Shown here in pieces: positions 12,150 through 24,188 of a stretch of 64,000 bases of DNA. The position numbers and the translations under genes are program-made. The notes under the pieces were generated by a model that worked only from the letters and a program-made list of their open reading frames with translations, did not search any database and was not told the origin of the DNA. This stretch comes from Hibiscus mutabilis (lineage: Eukaryota; Streptophyta; Magnoliopsida; Malvales; Malvaceae): NCBI GenBank assembly GCA_019671005.1, contig CM033744.1, forward strand, positions 11,214,128 through 11,278,127, given 5' to 3'. Each line of letters opens with the position of its first letter. Position 1 is the first letter of the stretch.

Positions 12150-13930
12150 ACATGACTTTTAGGAGGTGTTGATTCCTAGTTTTCTTTTTAGGAGTTCATG
12201 TGTTTAAGTTTCCTTGCATGTTGCATTTTATCTTGAAGTAATACATGAACCAACTTTGCTGCCACTTGCCCGAAGATAGCAAGGATCTTTTTGTAAGGGC
12301 ATATGTTATGTTTGCAGATTTTTTTCTAATGAAAATCACATTTTGCTTAACATGCAATGACCTTGAAATCATATATATGTATATCCTTTTCTTACCCCCG
12401 TAGGTCCGCGGATATCACATGCATGATGTGGCATTGATTCCAATAAATGATCAATCGAATGTTGTGATCACGATAAAGTATGATTTTCTGCTCAGTCTGC
12501 TCTAGTCGGTGAAGTGCGAGAAACAAGATTACTACTCATTCGATAATGTTCGATGATGATAAAAAAATCTCCTAGAAAAGTCCAATAAAGTTGATAGGAT
12601 GTGAAAATATAAAAAGGAGGAAAGAAAAACAAAGTGTTTTTAAAAGAGAAATTAAAATTCAAAAGAGTACTCCGCTATAGCGAAAAGGCTAAATAAGGAT
12701 GCTTTGCTCCACTTACTCTGATTGAGTCCAAAGCCTTGGCTATATGAGTAAGTTTTCAAATCGTGACTATGCTGAGTAACTCGGGGTATTGTTGTTTGTT
12801 CCATCATTATTCTCGAGACAAAGGACTGTGATGAGTTGAATTCCCGAGAAGAAAGAGAACATTTTAAACATTAAAGAAATGAATGAACAATCAAATAAGT
12901 CTCGGAGCATCCTGATAGAGCTGTGGAGGGAGAACAAATCTAATAAGGAGCTATGCTTCACCTGTTCAATACCCTAGCGTTAGAGATGTCTTTTTGAAGG
13001 AACTGATACGATATTATAATTAGAAGAACATACTTGTATTAAAATTCTCAGACTGATTTTTTACACTCTATGTGTTAAACTAATTATAAAACCGTAACAT
13101 ATTTCGGAGAAAAACAATGAGAACTGGAAGGAGTAGTACTCGAACAGATCAAGCAAATATCATAATCATGAGGATGAACTGAGTGATATGTGTGGAATCT
13201 CACAACTTCAAATATCGCCACAACATTCAAAGTCTTCGTAAACATAAGTTATGCTTGAAATGATCACCGGAGGGTTGAATCTAAGACGCTATTGTATTTG
13301 ATATCTGGGTATCTTATTCCATTTTTCTTTCCTTTTATTAAGATCTTGGTCTTAAGGTTCTGTATGTTAATCTAAAAAGGCATCCTTCATTAAAATGACA
13401 ACCAACAAACTGATATATTTTACGCAAAGAGTTTTCTATGTATTACTTCGGAGATAAATGCATCAGGCCCAAAGTTAAGAGGCACCACTTGGGACAATGA
13501 AGAGCCTTTGGGGGTAGTTTACAGTGTTGGGGCATCACTGTCCGTGGGACAACAAAAGTTTTGGCATGAGAGATGAGAGATGGCACAAAGCTTGAAAGAA
13601 CTTGATTAATGATTCTGATTACGACCGAGGTCGCTTAACTCGAAAATTTGAATAGAGAATGAACAACACAAGTTTGGGAGCAGATTTGATGAGTGGTTGT
13701 AGTCCCAAGATGACGACTATCGGCTCTAGAGAATGAAGACGAGCTAAATTCATGTATCTTTGCATCACGAAATACGCTCATGCATCTTGGCAGTTAGATA
13801 TCCTATGTTAGGAGCATGCTAACTCATATCATCATAGCGTTTTGTTTATTTTAAAACAGGCATTTGAAGATTGATAAAAGGATGGATCTACACATAGAGG
13901 AGAAATAGATCTCATAGAACCAAGAGTCTT
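12150..13930 (+). other. Non-coding interior of the Tat-like element
   Basis: This is where pol would be expected in an autonomous element. Only short broken frames are present and no reverse transcriptase, RNase H or integrase motif was recognised. It may be a relic of 3' untranslated sequence. Confidence 0.5.
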
Positions 13931-13979
13931 GTGACTTGCATAATTAGGATTTCTAAAGGTCTTCCAATCCCCGATTTCT

Positions 13980-14765
13980 ACCCCTTTCAAAATGACGCTT
14001 TTCTAAAAATTCAAATTTCTCAATTCTATCTAAAAATCCAAATTTCTCAATTATATCCCTTCCAAAATGACGTTTTTCTAAAAATTCAAATTTCTCAATT
14101 ATATCCCTTCCAAAAGGACTTTTTTTCTGAAAATCCAAATTTCTCAATTCTATCCCTTCCGAAAGAACGTTTTTCTCAAAATCCGAATTTCTCAATTCTA
14201 TCCATTCCAAAAAGACGTTTTTCTCAAAATCCGAATTTCTCAATTCTATCCTTTCCAAAAGGATGTTTTTTCTCAAAATCCAAATTTCTCAATTCTATCC
14301 TTGCCAAAAGGAAAATTTTCTCAAAATTCAAAATTTTCAATTTTATCCGTTCTAAAAGGACGGTTTTTTTCTCAAAATCCAATTTTTTTCAATTTTATCC
14401 CTTCCAAAAGGAAGTTTTTTTCTCAAAATTCAAATTTCTTAATTCTATCCCTTCCAAAAGGACGTTTTTTCTCAAAATTCAAATTTCTTAATTTTATCCC
14501 TTCCAAAAGGACATTTTTCTAAAGATCCAAATTTCTCAATTCTATCCCTTCCAAAATGACGTTTTTCTAAAATCCAAATTTCTCAATTCTATCCCTTCCA
14601 AAACGACGTTTTTTCTCAAAATCCAAATTCCTCAATTTAATCTCTCCTTAAGGATGTTTCTTCTCAAAGCCCAAATTTCTCAATTTTATCCCTCCTTAAG
14701 AATATTTTTCTCAAAACCCAAAATTTACAATTTTAATCCCTCCTTCAGGATGTTTTCTTAAAATG
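13980..14765 (+). repeat. 48-bp tandem array near the 3' end of the Tat-like element
   Basis: About 16 imperfect copies of a unit containing caatttctcaattctatccc and ccaaaaggacgttttt. The cttcc anchors fall at 14057, 14105, 14153, 14201 and 14249, an exact 48-bp step, with 48-49 bp after that. Because 48 is a multiple of three, the array stays open for long stretches (13931-14491), but the product is only a 16-residue repeat and is not a credible gene. Tandem arrays at this place are known in Tat/Ogre elements. Confidence 0.85.
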
Positions 14766-14969
14766 CGGGTTTCTCGATTTTAAAAATCAAAAGATCCGAA
14801 ACCTCAGGACTTCGGAGCAAAGGAGGCAGATACTTATAGCTCTAGACTTCAGGAAGAAGAAGGGTGAACAGTTCTATATAGGAGGAACTCGCAGCTTAGA
14901 ATCTTCAGATAAGGAAATGGGACAAAATTTGTGACTTTAGTCTTTGCTCTATTCCCGTTTCACAGCAAT

Positions 14970-14986
14970 GAGCAAAGATGGGCAGC
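14970..14986 (+). promoter_or_regulatory. Polypurine tract of the Tat-like element
   Basis: The sequence gagcaaagatgggcagc lies directly before the 3' LTR start (TGTACAC). This is the expected position for priming plus-strand DNA. Confidence 0.5.
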
Positions 14987-17320
14987 TGTACACACTGAAT
15001 TTTGTCAGGATTTAAATTAAAAATGCTCAAAATAAGATCAATCCACATTATCCCTTTTAATACTCAAAACCTTATACCCTAAGTCCAAAATTACATGGCC
15101 TATTATATATTATTTGACATATTAAAAAGATACAAAAGAAATAAAAATCACAACTCCTTCCTTATTAAGACTTTACTTTCATTGGTTGGATAGATGCTTG
15201 AATCCTATTAGATGAACAACTACTTAGTGAGTAAGGTCTTAAACCTTATTGGTTCTATTTTTATGAGATAAATAAATAAATAAAATAATAATATGTAACC
15301 CTAAAACTCACGGCCATTAGGATGATATATTATTTTCCCCAAATCCATTAATTTATTTCCCTAGCCATCTCTCCCTCCACTAACACCATTGATTTCATTC
15401 CCAAAATCACGCACTCATTTCACTACCCTTTCTACACGTTATCCTCCATCACCCAAATTCACACCGAATCACCAAGCCTCCAAACCGGCTGCTCTTTTTT
15501 TTACTATTAAACTTATACTCCACAGCCGCAACATCCAAGAAAAATTCCCTAGATCATTTGTCAACCCAAAAAAATTCCCAAAATTCTTCTTCATTTACCG
15601 AATCACTTCCTATTCAAATCATCAACCCTTAAATTAAACTTTTCAACCCTATCAACAACGATACGTGGATTAATCGATCAAGTATAATTTGGATTTTGTA
15701 TTTTTTTTCCATTATTTACTTATGTATAATCATTCTTATGATTTAATGAAAATATAAAATTTATTGATGATCTTCTTTATTTATTTAAGTTTTCTATATG
15801 TGTTTTTGTTTAATTTATTAGTTGGTATCATGTGTTTTATTTTGTTTGCTGATGTGGTTTAGTGTTTGCTTGTATGTATTTTAGGATAGTTTAACTTTTA
15901 GAGTTTGTTTTAATTAATTTAAAACATTCCCTTGGCTTATTGGGGTATGTGCTTAAATTAATTAAATTGAATTTAGTTTAGGTTTTTAGGTTGGTTTAAG
16001 CCTTAGTTAGTTTAGGGTTTAATTTAATCTAATTAATTTAAATTATGTGCTCGGTTTATTGGGTTAAATTAATTAAACTAAATTTAGGTTTTAGTTTAGT
16101 TTGGGGTTTAATTTAATTTAATTAATCTAAATTATGCGCTCGGCTTATTGGGGCATAAGTTTTAAATTAATTAAATTAAATTTAGATTTTTTTAAAACTG
16201 TAGTTAGTTTTAATGTTTGAATTAATTTAATTAATTTAAATTTATCCTTGGCTTACTGGGGTAAATGTTAAATTCATTAAATTAGTTGAACATCTCTTAA
16301 TTACCTTTTAGGGTGGACACCTAATTAAGATCATGACTAATTAATTCGATTCGTTTTAAATAGAATCCTTGGCTTATTAGGATACTAGTTTAAAATTAAT
16401 CGAATTAATTATTATGATTCAAGATAATCCATAAATTATTAGGAATTTCTAGTTTTTTTAGGATTTAATTAATTTAGGATTAATATTAAGCTAACCTAGT
16501 TAATAATTAGATCACTAATTGAATTTTCATAATTTGGGTCTCTTTTTTGTTAGTACTTTAGTGGGCCTAGGTTTTATTTTATGCCTTTTTATGTCATACA
16601 TTTTAATTGTCATTCATAGGACTTTAATATTTTAATGGACATGCATATGGCTAATTAATTTAACCTATAAAAGGAGGTAGTTATTAATTCTGATATTTGT
16701 GTCGTAATAGTCATGGCTCACTGATGTTGACCAAATATTCGAATTAATTCTTACCGTCTGAAGGTAAATGTAATTCGAGATAAAATTTGGACGAGTCATC
16801 ACATCATTTTTAACTGTCTGCATCATGCATAAAGGTGATGAACGAAGTTCGAACCATAAATTAACGTGATAGTCGGGCTTATTCGATGTCGTTTAATCTA
16901 TGGTCTAATGTACAGTCACCCTTATTAATTAAATGTTTAATTAATTTAAATTCACCAATTTGACCAAGCCCGTCTATTTAAAGTTAAATTCAATTACGAA
17001 CAATTTAATTAAACTCGATTTAAATTTCGATAATTTCCATCAATTAAATGCAACATATATTTTGGTACCGATTTTCGGGCGCGATGGGGGTGCTAATCCT
17101 TCCCCACGCGTAACCAACTCCTGAACTCGTTTTTGAACGAATCTCTAGTTTCATGGTGTCTGGCCTACCTTAGTGGCCGGTGGCGAATCCAAGTTTTTTT
17201 TTTGTTTTCAAAAACACAAATTTTAAAGGACTTCCCCACATTTTCAAACATTTCCAAAAAAATCCAAAAGGAAACCTATTACTCATTTTTAGCGATTTCA
17301 TTTCAAAAAAGGTCGTTACA
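14987..17320 (+). repeat. 3' LTR of the Tat-like element
   Basis: It is collinear with 6784-9130 and has the same ends. It is slightly shorter because of small indels, for example around 16060. The TATA-like box is conserved at about 16666. The open frames at 15389-15637 and 17133-17474 read through LTR sequence and are not genes. Confidence 0.85.
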
Positions 17321-17425
17321 TGTATTGGCTATTGTCGTTTGGCAATCACAATGCATGAGTATTGAAGTGGTCAATTTTGAATCCAATAGAATACATGTTA
17401 AGAAATTTCATAACCACTTAGCTTC
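17321..17425. other. Host DNA between two retrotransposon insertions
   Basis: This 105-bp strip lies between the Tat-like 3' LTR and the copia-like LTR. It continues, after removal of the copia-like element, at 22122. Its plus strand is open and joins in frame to the DNA after the copia-like element, but the peptide was not recognised. Confidence 0.5.
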
Positions 17426-18447
17426 TGTTGGGATGCTCGAACGATCAATTGAATGCCAAGATGAGGTGAATTAGATTTTGGGTTTTTATGGTGGAAGCAA
17501 TGGGAAACTAAAAATAGACACAAAGATTTATAGTGGTTCAAGCTTCTAACCAAGCTCTACATCCACTACCTTAGCTTCCACTAAGGATTTTCCCAAATTC
17601 ACTATGAATTTCTTCCATTTTTCTAGGTTCAAGAGAAAACCTTTATAACCTCAAAGCTTATACCCCAAAGATTTGAGAAAATCCTCTCTTACAAGAGAAA
17701 AATAAATAGCAAACAAGAAAACCCTCACATGGTACAATGTTTGCACAATTAAGCTCTCACCCAAAACCTAACACTTGTGCATATATGACAATTAAGCTCA
17801 CAAGTGTGGTCTACAAAGAAAATGACAATTAAAATCACGAAACACTTTTCATAATCATAGAATGTTGGCTTGATGTTTCTTGTATGTCCATGGCTACTTG
17901 ATTGAGTCTTTTAAACCCTCTAATGTGTTCATGATCGTACTAGATGTTGAGGTTGTTTTGGAGCCGTTGGGATCTTTATTTCCCGCAATAAATGCAGTTC
18001 AGGACTCTTTGGTATCGATACGTGGGGACCGTTACCGTTACCTATTTTTAAGAAAAATAGCCGTTGGAACAATTATAACACATGGGTATTAGTACGCTAT
18101 ACAAACGATCAGTATACACCCTCTCGTAACGATACGACTAGGCCAGTATCGGTACAAAAATTGGCTACTGGAATTTGGAAAGCTTAGGGATGAAAAATTG
18201 TATCGGTACTTTTAGAACCGTATCGATACTAGGTCCTCTAGGTATCGGTACGAGTCAAATTGCATCGGTACTCAGGACTAGTTTTTGACACTTTAGCTAT
18301 TTGAAATCATTTGGAACTTGTCAAAAACCCTTTGAAAACATTTCAAACATATTTATCAAGTTTGTTGACTTTTGAAATATTTTTGCAAATTAGTTTAAGT
18401 CAAAAAACATTTTTTATTAAGTTATATCAAAATCAAATGTCTCAACA
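17426..18447 (-). repeat. LTR (3', in element sense) of the copia-like element
   Basis: It matches 21116-22116 along its length, starting tgttgggatgctcgaacg and ending tatctcaaca or tgtctcaaca. Around 18010-18280 it carries several gtatcggtac/gtatcgatac palindromes of the kind seen in the Ty3-type LTRs of this window. Confidence 0.8.
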
Positions 18448-18464
18448 ATCTCCATCTTTTTGAT
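18448..18464 (-). promoter_or_regulatory. Polypurine tract of the copia-like element
   Basis: The minus strand reads ATCAAAAAGATGGAGAT immediately before the LTR, the expected primer for plus-strand synthesis. Confidence 0.55.
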
Positions 18465-19597
18465 ATAACGAAACCACTTGAAAATTTATTTTTGTGAGAA
18501 CTCTGAAAACTCCCTCTTAGAAAAATAATTTTAGAAATAGAGAAATATTTTTAGAAAATATTAAAGCTCACCCTTTTCCTTTTGAAATTGAATTTTTCAA
18601 AAACATCTCTTCCCCTTTTTGTTATATCAAAAATATTTTCAAAATAAAGTTTGAAACCACATTTTAGTTCAAGATAACAATGGAGAGTTTGACCAAAAAA
18701 ATTGACAAATGAAAGAAATTTTAGAAAATGGCCCCCTTAATCAAGCATAAAATAAATTGTTAGTTCAACAATTCATGAGAAATAAAATTGAATTTCAACT
18801 AAATAGAACAAATAAACCAAGAAATTCAATTTAAACATGCCATTATATAAGAAAATCAAATAAACACATGAAGGCATGGCAAAAATGAGACAAAACTGTC
18901 CCTTTTTAGCTGCGTATACCGGTACGGTGGAAGCCTTATCGGTACAAGGTTGAAGGCCGTATCGGTACGGTATGGGCCGATAGCGAGGCATGAAAATTGG
19001 TGAAAATGTCGCAAAATCAACAGTAAAGGCCTTACAACTTAATTAAAAGTTCATACAAAGGCTCTATTAAGTCTTAGGTATGTATTTTGATCATTTTTGC
19101 TACAAAACAACAACATGATTCTCAAGATAACACAATTAAACATACAAAAGCATGAATTTCACCAAATTCAACCAATCATTACAAGTTTAAGGCCAAAAAC
19201 ATAAAAATCAAGCATAAAGGCCAAAAATATATAACTCATGCAATTTGAGACTCCCCAATCTATATGCAATTAGGCACAACATGGAGCCATACAAACATGC
19301 TTAGATCAACATGAAAATTAGTCATGGAGAACATGATCAAGCAATTGCATGAAATTTAAATTTTTCACTTGAACCAAGGTAGGATGTTAAGCCTTCCTTC
19401 TCCAAGAGTCTTTCCTCTGTGTGTCACGAGCTTCCAAAAATTTGAGATTTCAAATTTGATCATCAATGGCTCAAGCACACATACAAAAAGACAATTAAGT
19501 AATTTTTGGTATCCAAATTGCTTTGGATCCAATAGAGTTAGTCCTAAACAACTTAGTCCCCTTAGGAATCCATTTTTCAATGTTTTCCTTTTTTTCT

Positions 19598-21090
19598 TTA
19601 AAACAATGAGTCCTTTTGGGACCCAAATGTTTCGAACACATTTTCCATGTAAAAATCTAGGGAACTAGATTGTCTTTGATAGAAATTTATTTTAACAAAA
19701 TTTGTTTTTGAGTTACCTCCAACTTCACATTTTTGAAAATCTTTGTTAAACAAATTCTTTTTGATGTCATCGATTTCCCATTGATGATCCTCTTGAACTT
19801 TAAAAAAAGTTTTGTAAATCAAAATTATTTGTTCAAACTCTTTGAGTTTTGCTTCAAGTTCATCTTTGGTTTTAGAAATCAAATCATTTTGAATTTTCAA
19901 ATTTGAAACCATTTTTTATTTTTCAAAATGTGTTTTTTAAATTCTAAAACCAAATCGTCATAGGCATCTTGTAATTCATCAAAAGAATATGAAATAGAAG
20001 TAGATGAATTAGAAGTTACCCTTGAATCTTCTTCGATGGCCATGTGATAAATGTGAGCTACCTCATTTTCGGTGGAGTCCTCTTCATCATTCCATGTGGC
20101 CATAAATGTATTTTTCTTATGGCTTGATCCATTCTTGTTAAAACGAGGGCAATCATACTTGATATACATCGGCTTCTTGCACTTAAAGTATATGATAGAA
20201 TAATTCCTCTTTATTCTCGATTCATATCTTGATTCTTCTTTTTGTTGCTTCATGAATCGGGTGAATTTCATGAAGAGCTTAGCCATCTCTTCTTCTTTAC
20301 TATCCTCTCCACTTGAATCTTCTTGTTGGCTTATAGAGGATTTGAAAGCAACAACATTCATGTCAATGCCTTACTCTATTATCTTTTTCTTCTCTATCTT
20401 CTTCTCTTTCTTCTTATTTTCCTCTTCTTTTTCTTTCTTCATATTTTTATGAGTGAGAAGAGACCCCAAGAGAGCATCAAGCTTTAAGCTCTTGAGATCC
20501 TTGGCCTTGATGATGGTGGTTTTCTTTGAGTCACATGACTCAGGAAGAGAATAGATAAGCTTTCAAACAAGCTTATCTTCCTAAATGATTTCTCCATAAC
20601 CTTTAAGTCTATTGACGATGATAGAGAATTTATCAAACATCTTGGTAACGTCTTCATTCGGTTCTATTTTGAATTTCTCATACTTATGGTTGAGAAGAAC
20701 AATCTTGGTCTCCTTTACTTCATTGGTTCCTTCATGAGTGATTTCAAGCTTGTCCTAAATCTCCTTGGCACTCTCACAAGAAGAGACTTTAGCATATTAT
20801 TCTAGGACAAGTGCACAAAGAGAATGTGCAAAGCCTTCACGTTTAGCTCCATCTTCTCGTGATCATCTCACTCTATTTCTTCTTGCTTCTTTGAGGAACG
20901 AACAGGCCATCAAGAACAATGTCCCAAAGACGGTAGTTTTTAGCTCTCATGAAGTACATCATCCCATTCTTCCAATAGGAGTAGTTGGTCCCGATGAAGA
21001 AAGTGACATATCGATAGATTGTGCCATGAACTCCGGTTGATGTAAAAATATTGAGCACTTCAAGGATCAACTCTAGAATGTTAATCCGGT
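19598..21090 (-). pseudogene. Decayed copia-like gag
   Basis: At 20873-21090 the minus strand encodes FIGTNYSYWKNGMMYFMRA then YRLWDIVLDG, the conserved start of plant copia gag. After stops and frame changes (20440-20870), the DNA around 20520-20760 still resembles the UBN2 region (kymekF...VNRLKGYGE-like). At 19897-20361 comes an acidic linker and a CCHC knuckle remnant (YFKCKKPMYIKYDC), in which the first Cys and the His are lost. A further open frame (19598-19912) holds coiled-coil-like sequence. The reading frame is broken by several stops, so no intact product is expected. Confidence 0.7.
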
Positions 21091-21100
21091 GTAGAGATGA

Positions 21101-21113
21101 AGCTTTGACACCA
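21101..21113 (-). promoter_or_regulatory. Primer-binding site of the copia-like element
   Basis: The minus strand reads TGGTGTCAAAGCT, 2 nt inside the 5' LTR. It differs at few positions from the common plant PBS TGGTATCAGAGC, which pairs with initiator-Met tRNA. This fixes the element's orientation. Confidence 0.65.
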
Positions 21114-21115
21114 AT

Positions 21116-22116
21116 TGTTGGGATGCTCGAACGATCAACCAAATGCCAAGAGGGGGTGAATTAGATTTTGGGTGTTTATGGTGGAAGCAATGGGAAATTA
21201 AAATAGACACAAGGATTTATAGTGGTTCAAGCTTCTTACCAAGCACTACATCCACTACCTTAGCTTCCTACTAAGGATTTTCCCAAATTTATTATGGATT
21301 TCTTCCCTTTTTTAGATTCAAGAGAAAACCTTTACAACCTCAAAGCTTATACCCTAAAACTTTGAGAAAACCCTCTCTTACAAGAGAAAAACAAATAGCA
21401 AACAAGAAAACCCTCACAAGGTACAATGTTTGCACAATTAAGGTCTCACCCAAAACCTAACACTTGAACATATATGACAACTAAGCTCACAAGTGTGTTT
21501 TACAAAGAAAATGACAATTGAAAGGATAAAACACTTTTCTTAATCATAGAATGTTGGCTTGATGTTTCTTGTATGCCTATGGCTGTTTGATTGAGTCTTT
21601 TAAACCTTCTAATGTGTTCATGACCGTTACTAGCCGTTGGGGTCTTTATTTCTCGCAATAAATATAGTTCTGGACTCTTCGGTATAGGTATGCGAGAATC
21701 GGTATCTGTACTTGTTCTTAAAAAAATAGCCATTGGAACAATTATAACACATGGGTATCGGTACGCTATACAAGCGTATCGATATACACCCTCTCATATC
21801 AATATGGCTAGGCCAGTATCGGTACAAAAACTGGCTACTAGAATTTGGAAAACTTAGGGATGAAAAATCGTATCGGTACTCTTAGAACCGTATCGATACA
21901 GAGTCCTCTAGGTATCGGTACGGGTCAAACCGTATCGTACTCAGGACCAGTTTTTGACACTTTAGCTATTTGAAATCATTTGGAACTTGTCAAAAACCAT
22001 TTGGAAACATTTCAAATATATTTTTCAAGTTTATGAACTTTTGAAATATTTTTGTAAATTAGTTTAAGTCCAAAAATATTTTTTATTAAGTTATATCAAA
22101 ATCAAATATCTCAACA
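21116..22116 (-). repeat. LTR (5', in element sense) of the copia-like element
   Basis: It is collinear with 17426-18447 with small indels. It contains the same palindrome cluster (about 21675-21940), including gtatcggtac at several places. Confidence 0.8.
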
Positions 22117-23920
22117 GCTTTATTACTAGCCAACTCTAAAGCAACAAGTTTTGATTACATAGAAAATCTTGCTATGATTGTTTGCTTGACTGATTTCCAA
22201 GATAATGTTTCATCTCTAAGGGTGAGGACATAACCACTTGTTAATTTGGTTTCATTTAAGTATTGATGAAGTATAAACGAATCAAAGAATTGATTTGAAG
22301 AAAAAATTTACAAGGAATTGTAGTTGAAGGATTAAATTGAATAAAATTTAAAGTTAATGAACTAAATTGTAAAAATAAAAAAATTATAGTAAAAAGAGAA
22401 ATTGAAGTTACAAAATATTCTACCATGGTTAAAGAGCATATTGTTTATTTGGTGAAAAATAGACTTAAAACGTAAGGAGAATTAAAAAAATAAGACCATC
22501 AAGTTAAATCACGAATTAATCAAATCACTCAACTAAAATAAAAAAATTAATTTTGTTTTAATATTAAAATTTTCGATTATTCAAACTTAAAATTCGAATC
22601 ATTAGTTCGACTTTAACTAAAATAACTTAAAATTCTAAAAAAATCATTTTTAATTGAATCAAATTTTACACACTCAATATAACACTGACTAATGAATAAT
22701 TTGAATAATTATTGTCTTCCCACCTACACATTTATTTGTAATTTTGACCGACAGAGCATGTTGATTACCGTCTGAAATGAAACGGTGGAATAGATTTCTT
22801 ATACTAGATTTAAAAATAAATAAAACAATTTAAAGATTATAATTATAATCCCAATACGGTTGTACGAAAATAATTAAAACTAATCCTATCATATAAATTA
22901 AATTATCACTGGTGTATTTATATAATTATAATAAAAATTAATTATTATAATGTGTACACAAAAAAAACTAATAACCAAAATATATGTAAAATTAGTAATA
23001 TTTCTGATTTGGGTTGCGTTATGAATAAAAAAATTTGAGTTAGAAATGTCGTCTTTATAATAGGTTTCTATAGTATTTGATTTAGATTATTGATTAATGA
23101 ATTAAACACCAGTAATTAAATAAAAATGTCTCTAATTCGAGTTAAAATATTAGACTAGCTTTTATATTATTAGTTTAAAAAATTACTTCTTTTTTCATTA
23201 TAAAGTGACAAGTTTAACTATTTTATACTCTAAATTTAATTGAAAAATTGCTAGGATATTGATATTAAAAAAAATCAAAATAGGTTCGTCGGAACTTAGT
23301 CGTCGAAAAAATACAACTAGATTAAGAAAGAGTCTAGAAAGTACGACGACTTTGGTCATGCATGCTAAAAAGAGAAATTTTCAATTATTATAAAAAAAAT
23401 TAAGTCAAAGTCGTCCTGCAAACACGGCAAGTTTTCCTTAATACTGTAGTAACATCCTTACTTCAGAAAATAATCTCTAACACATCATTTCGAATACTTT
23501 TCAACATCGATATCCTAACAAGTTCATATTAACCTCACCTTACGTGGATTCAAATAAAAACTGTTACCTTAAAAATATTGTACCTCTATATTTAATTAAA
23601 AAAATTGCCATAAATAAAAGTATATTCTGAAATGAAATAATAATAAATAAATAGATTGAGAAGACGAAGTCCGGCATATGTGTGCGAAAACGATACTTTC
23701 TTTGCTTTGCAAATCTACCCAACCCTTGCGTTGATTACAGCTGTATTCACCTCCTCTATTTTTCCTCTTTTTATTTTATATATTTCATAAAATATTTCTT
23801 ATTATAAAAGACAAATTCTTTACTTTCTGCCTCTATTTCTTGACAATTATGCAAAAGGGGTTCTTTTTAATTAATTATTTAATCGCTACAATAATTTTAG
23901 AGAAAAAAGAAGAAAAAAGA
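22117..23920. other. AT-rich intergenic DNA upstream of the DUF1005 gene
   Basis: No gene can be supported. A degraded family-A SINE copy lies at 23006-23130 (tatgaataaaaaaatttgag and gattaatgaattaaacacc match the body of 834-1005). The rest is low-complexity AT-rich sequence. Confidence 0.5.
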
Positions 23921-24188
23921 GTTTATAAATGGAATAGAAATTAAAAGGAAAAAAGAGAGCTTCCTCCTGATCTGTGAATGAATCCTACGTGAAACCCCAG
24001 ATTGTCTTCAAGCTCTTTAAAATGCCTTTTTTGGTTCCATCATCTTCTTTTTCAACATTGAACTCTAACCAGTGCTTACATTCCTAAAAACCCAATTTTT
24101 TTGGAGTAAAAACAATACCTTGTGTGAGGATTTTTCTGGGAATTTTGTTTCCTTCAACTTTTGTATGAAGAAAAAGCTTCATTCAAAG
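23921..24188 (+). promoter_or_regulatory. Probable core promoter and leader exon of the DUF1005 gene
   Basis: A TATA-like gtttataaatgg (23921-23932) precedes a purine-rich stretch and a leader that ends in a good donor, AAAG|GTGG, at 24188/24189. With the acceptor gacag|ggttg at 25455/25456 this gives a leader intron of about 1.27 kb, a common arrangement in plant genes. Other leader exons inside this interval cannot be excluded without transcript data. Confidence 0.4.

Larger units (their letters stand above)
6784..17320 (+). mobile_element. Gag-only Tat/Ogre-like LTR retrotransposon
   Basis: A complete element of about 10.5 kb. Two long LTRs (6784-9130 and 14987-17320) begin TGT and end gttaca. 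They are followed by a PBS at 9133 and preceded by a purine-rich tract at 14970. The flanks carry 5-bp duplications differing at one base: TGTAG (6779-6783) and TGTAT (17321-17325). The interior holds a decayed ORF1 (9847) and gag (10773). No protease, reverse transcriptase, RNase H or integrase remnant was recognised, so the element is non-autonomous. The long LTR, the PBS type, an extra ORF before gag and a 3' tandem array resemble the plant Tat/Ogre lineage (inference). The LTRs differ by visible substitutions and small indels, so the insertion is not recent. Confidence 0.85.
17426..22116 (-). mobile_element. Gag-only copia-like LTR retrotransposon
   Basis: Two LTRs of about 1 kb (17426-18447 and 21116-22116) start and end with tgttg...caaca. 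The element reads on the minus strand: after the LTR at 21116 the minus strand shows TGGTGTCAAAGCT, a variant of the initiator-Met tRNA primer site, and a purine-rich tract ends at 18448. The flanks are GCTTC (17421-17425) and GCTTT (22117-22121), a 5-bp duplication with one change. Only gag remnants are present (19598-21090). The 1.1 kb downstream of gag (18466-19597) has no protease, integrase or reverse transcriptase, so the element is non-autonomous. Confidence 0.8.

Noticed and set aside
13931..14491. A 186-codon open frame encoding an F/S/Q-rich repeat protein
   Set aside because: It is read-through of the 48-bp tandem array in the Tat-like element. The period is a multiple of three, which keeps frames open on both strands (also 13953-14276 minus).
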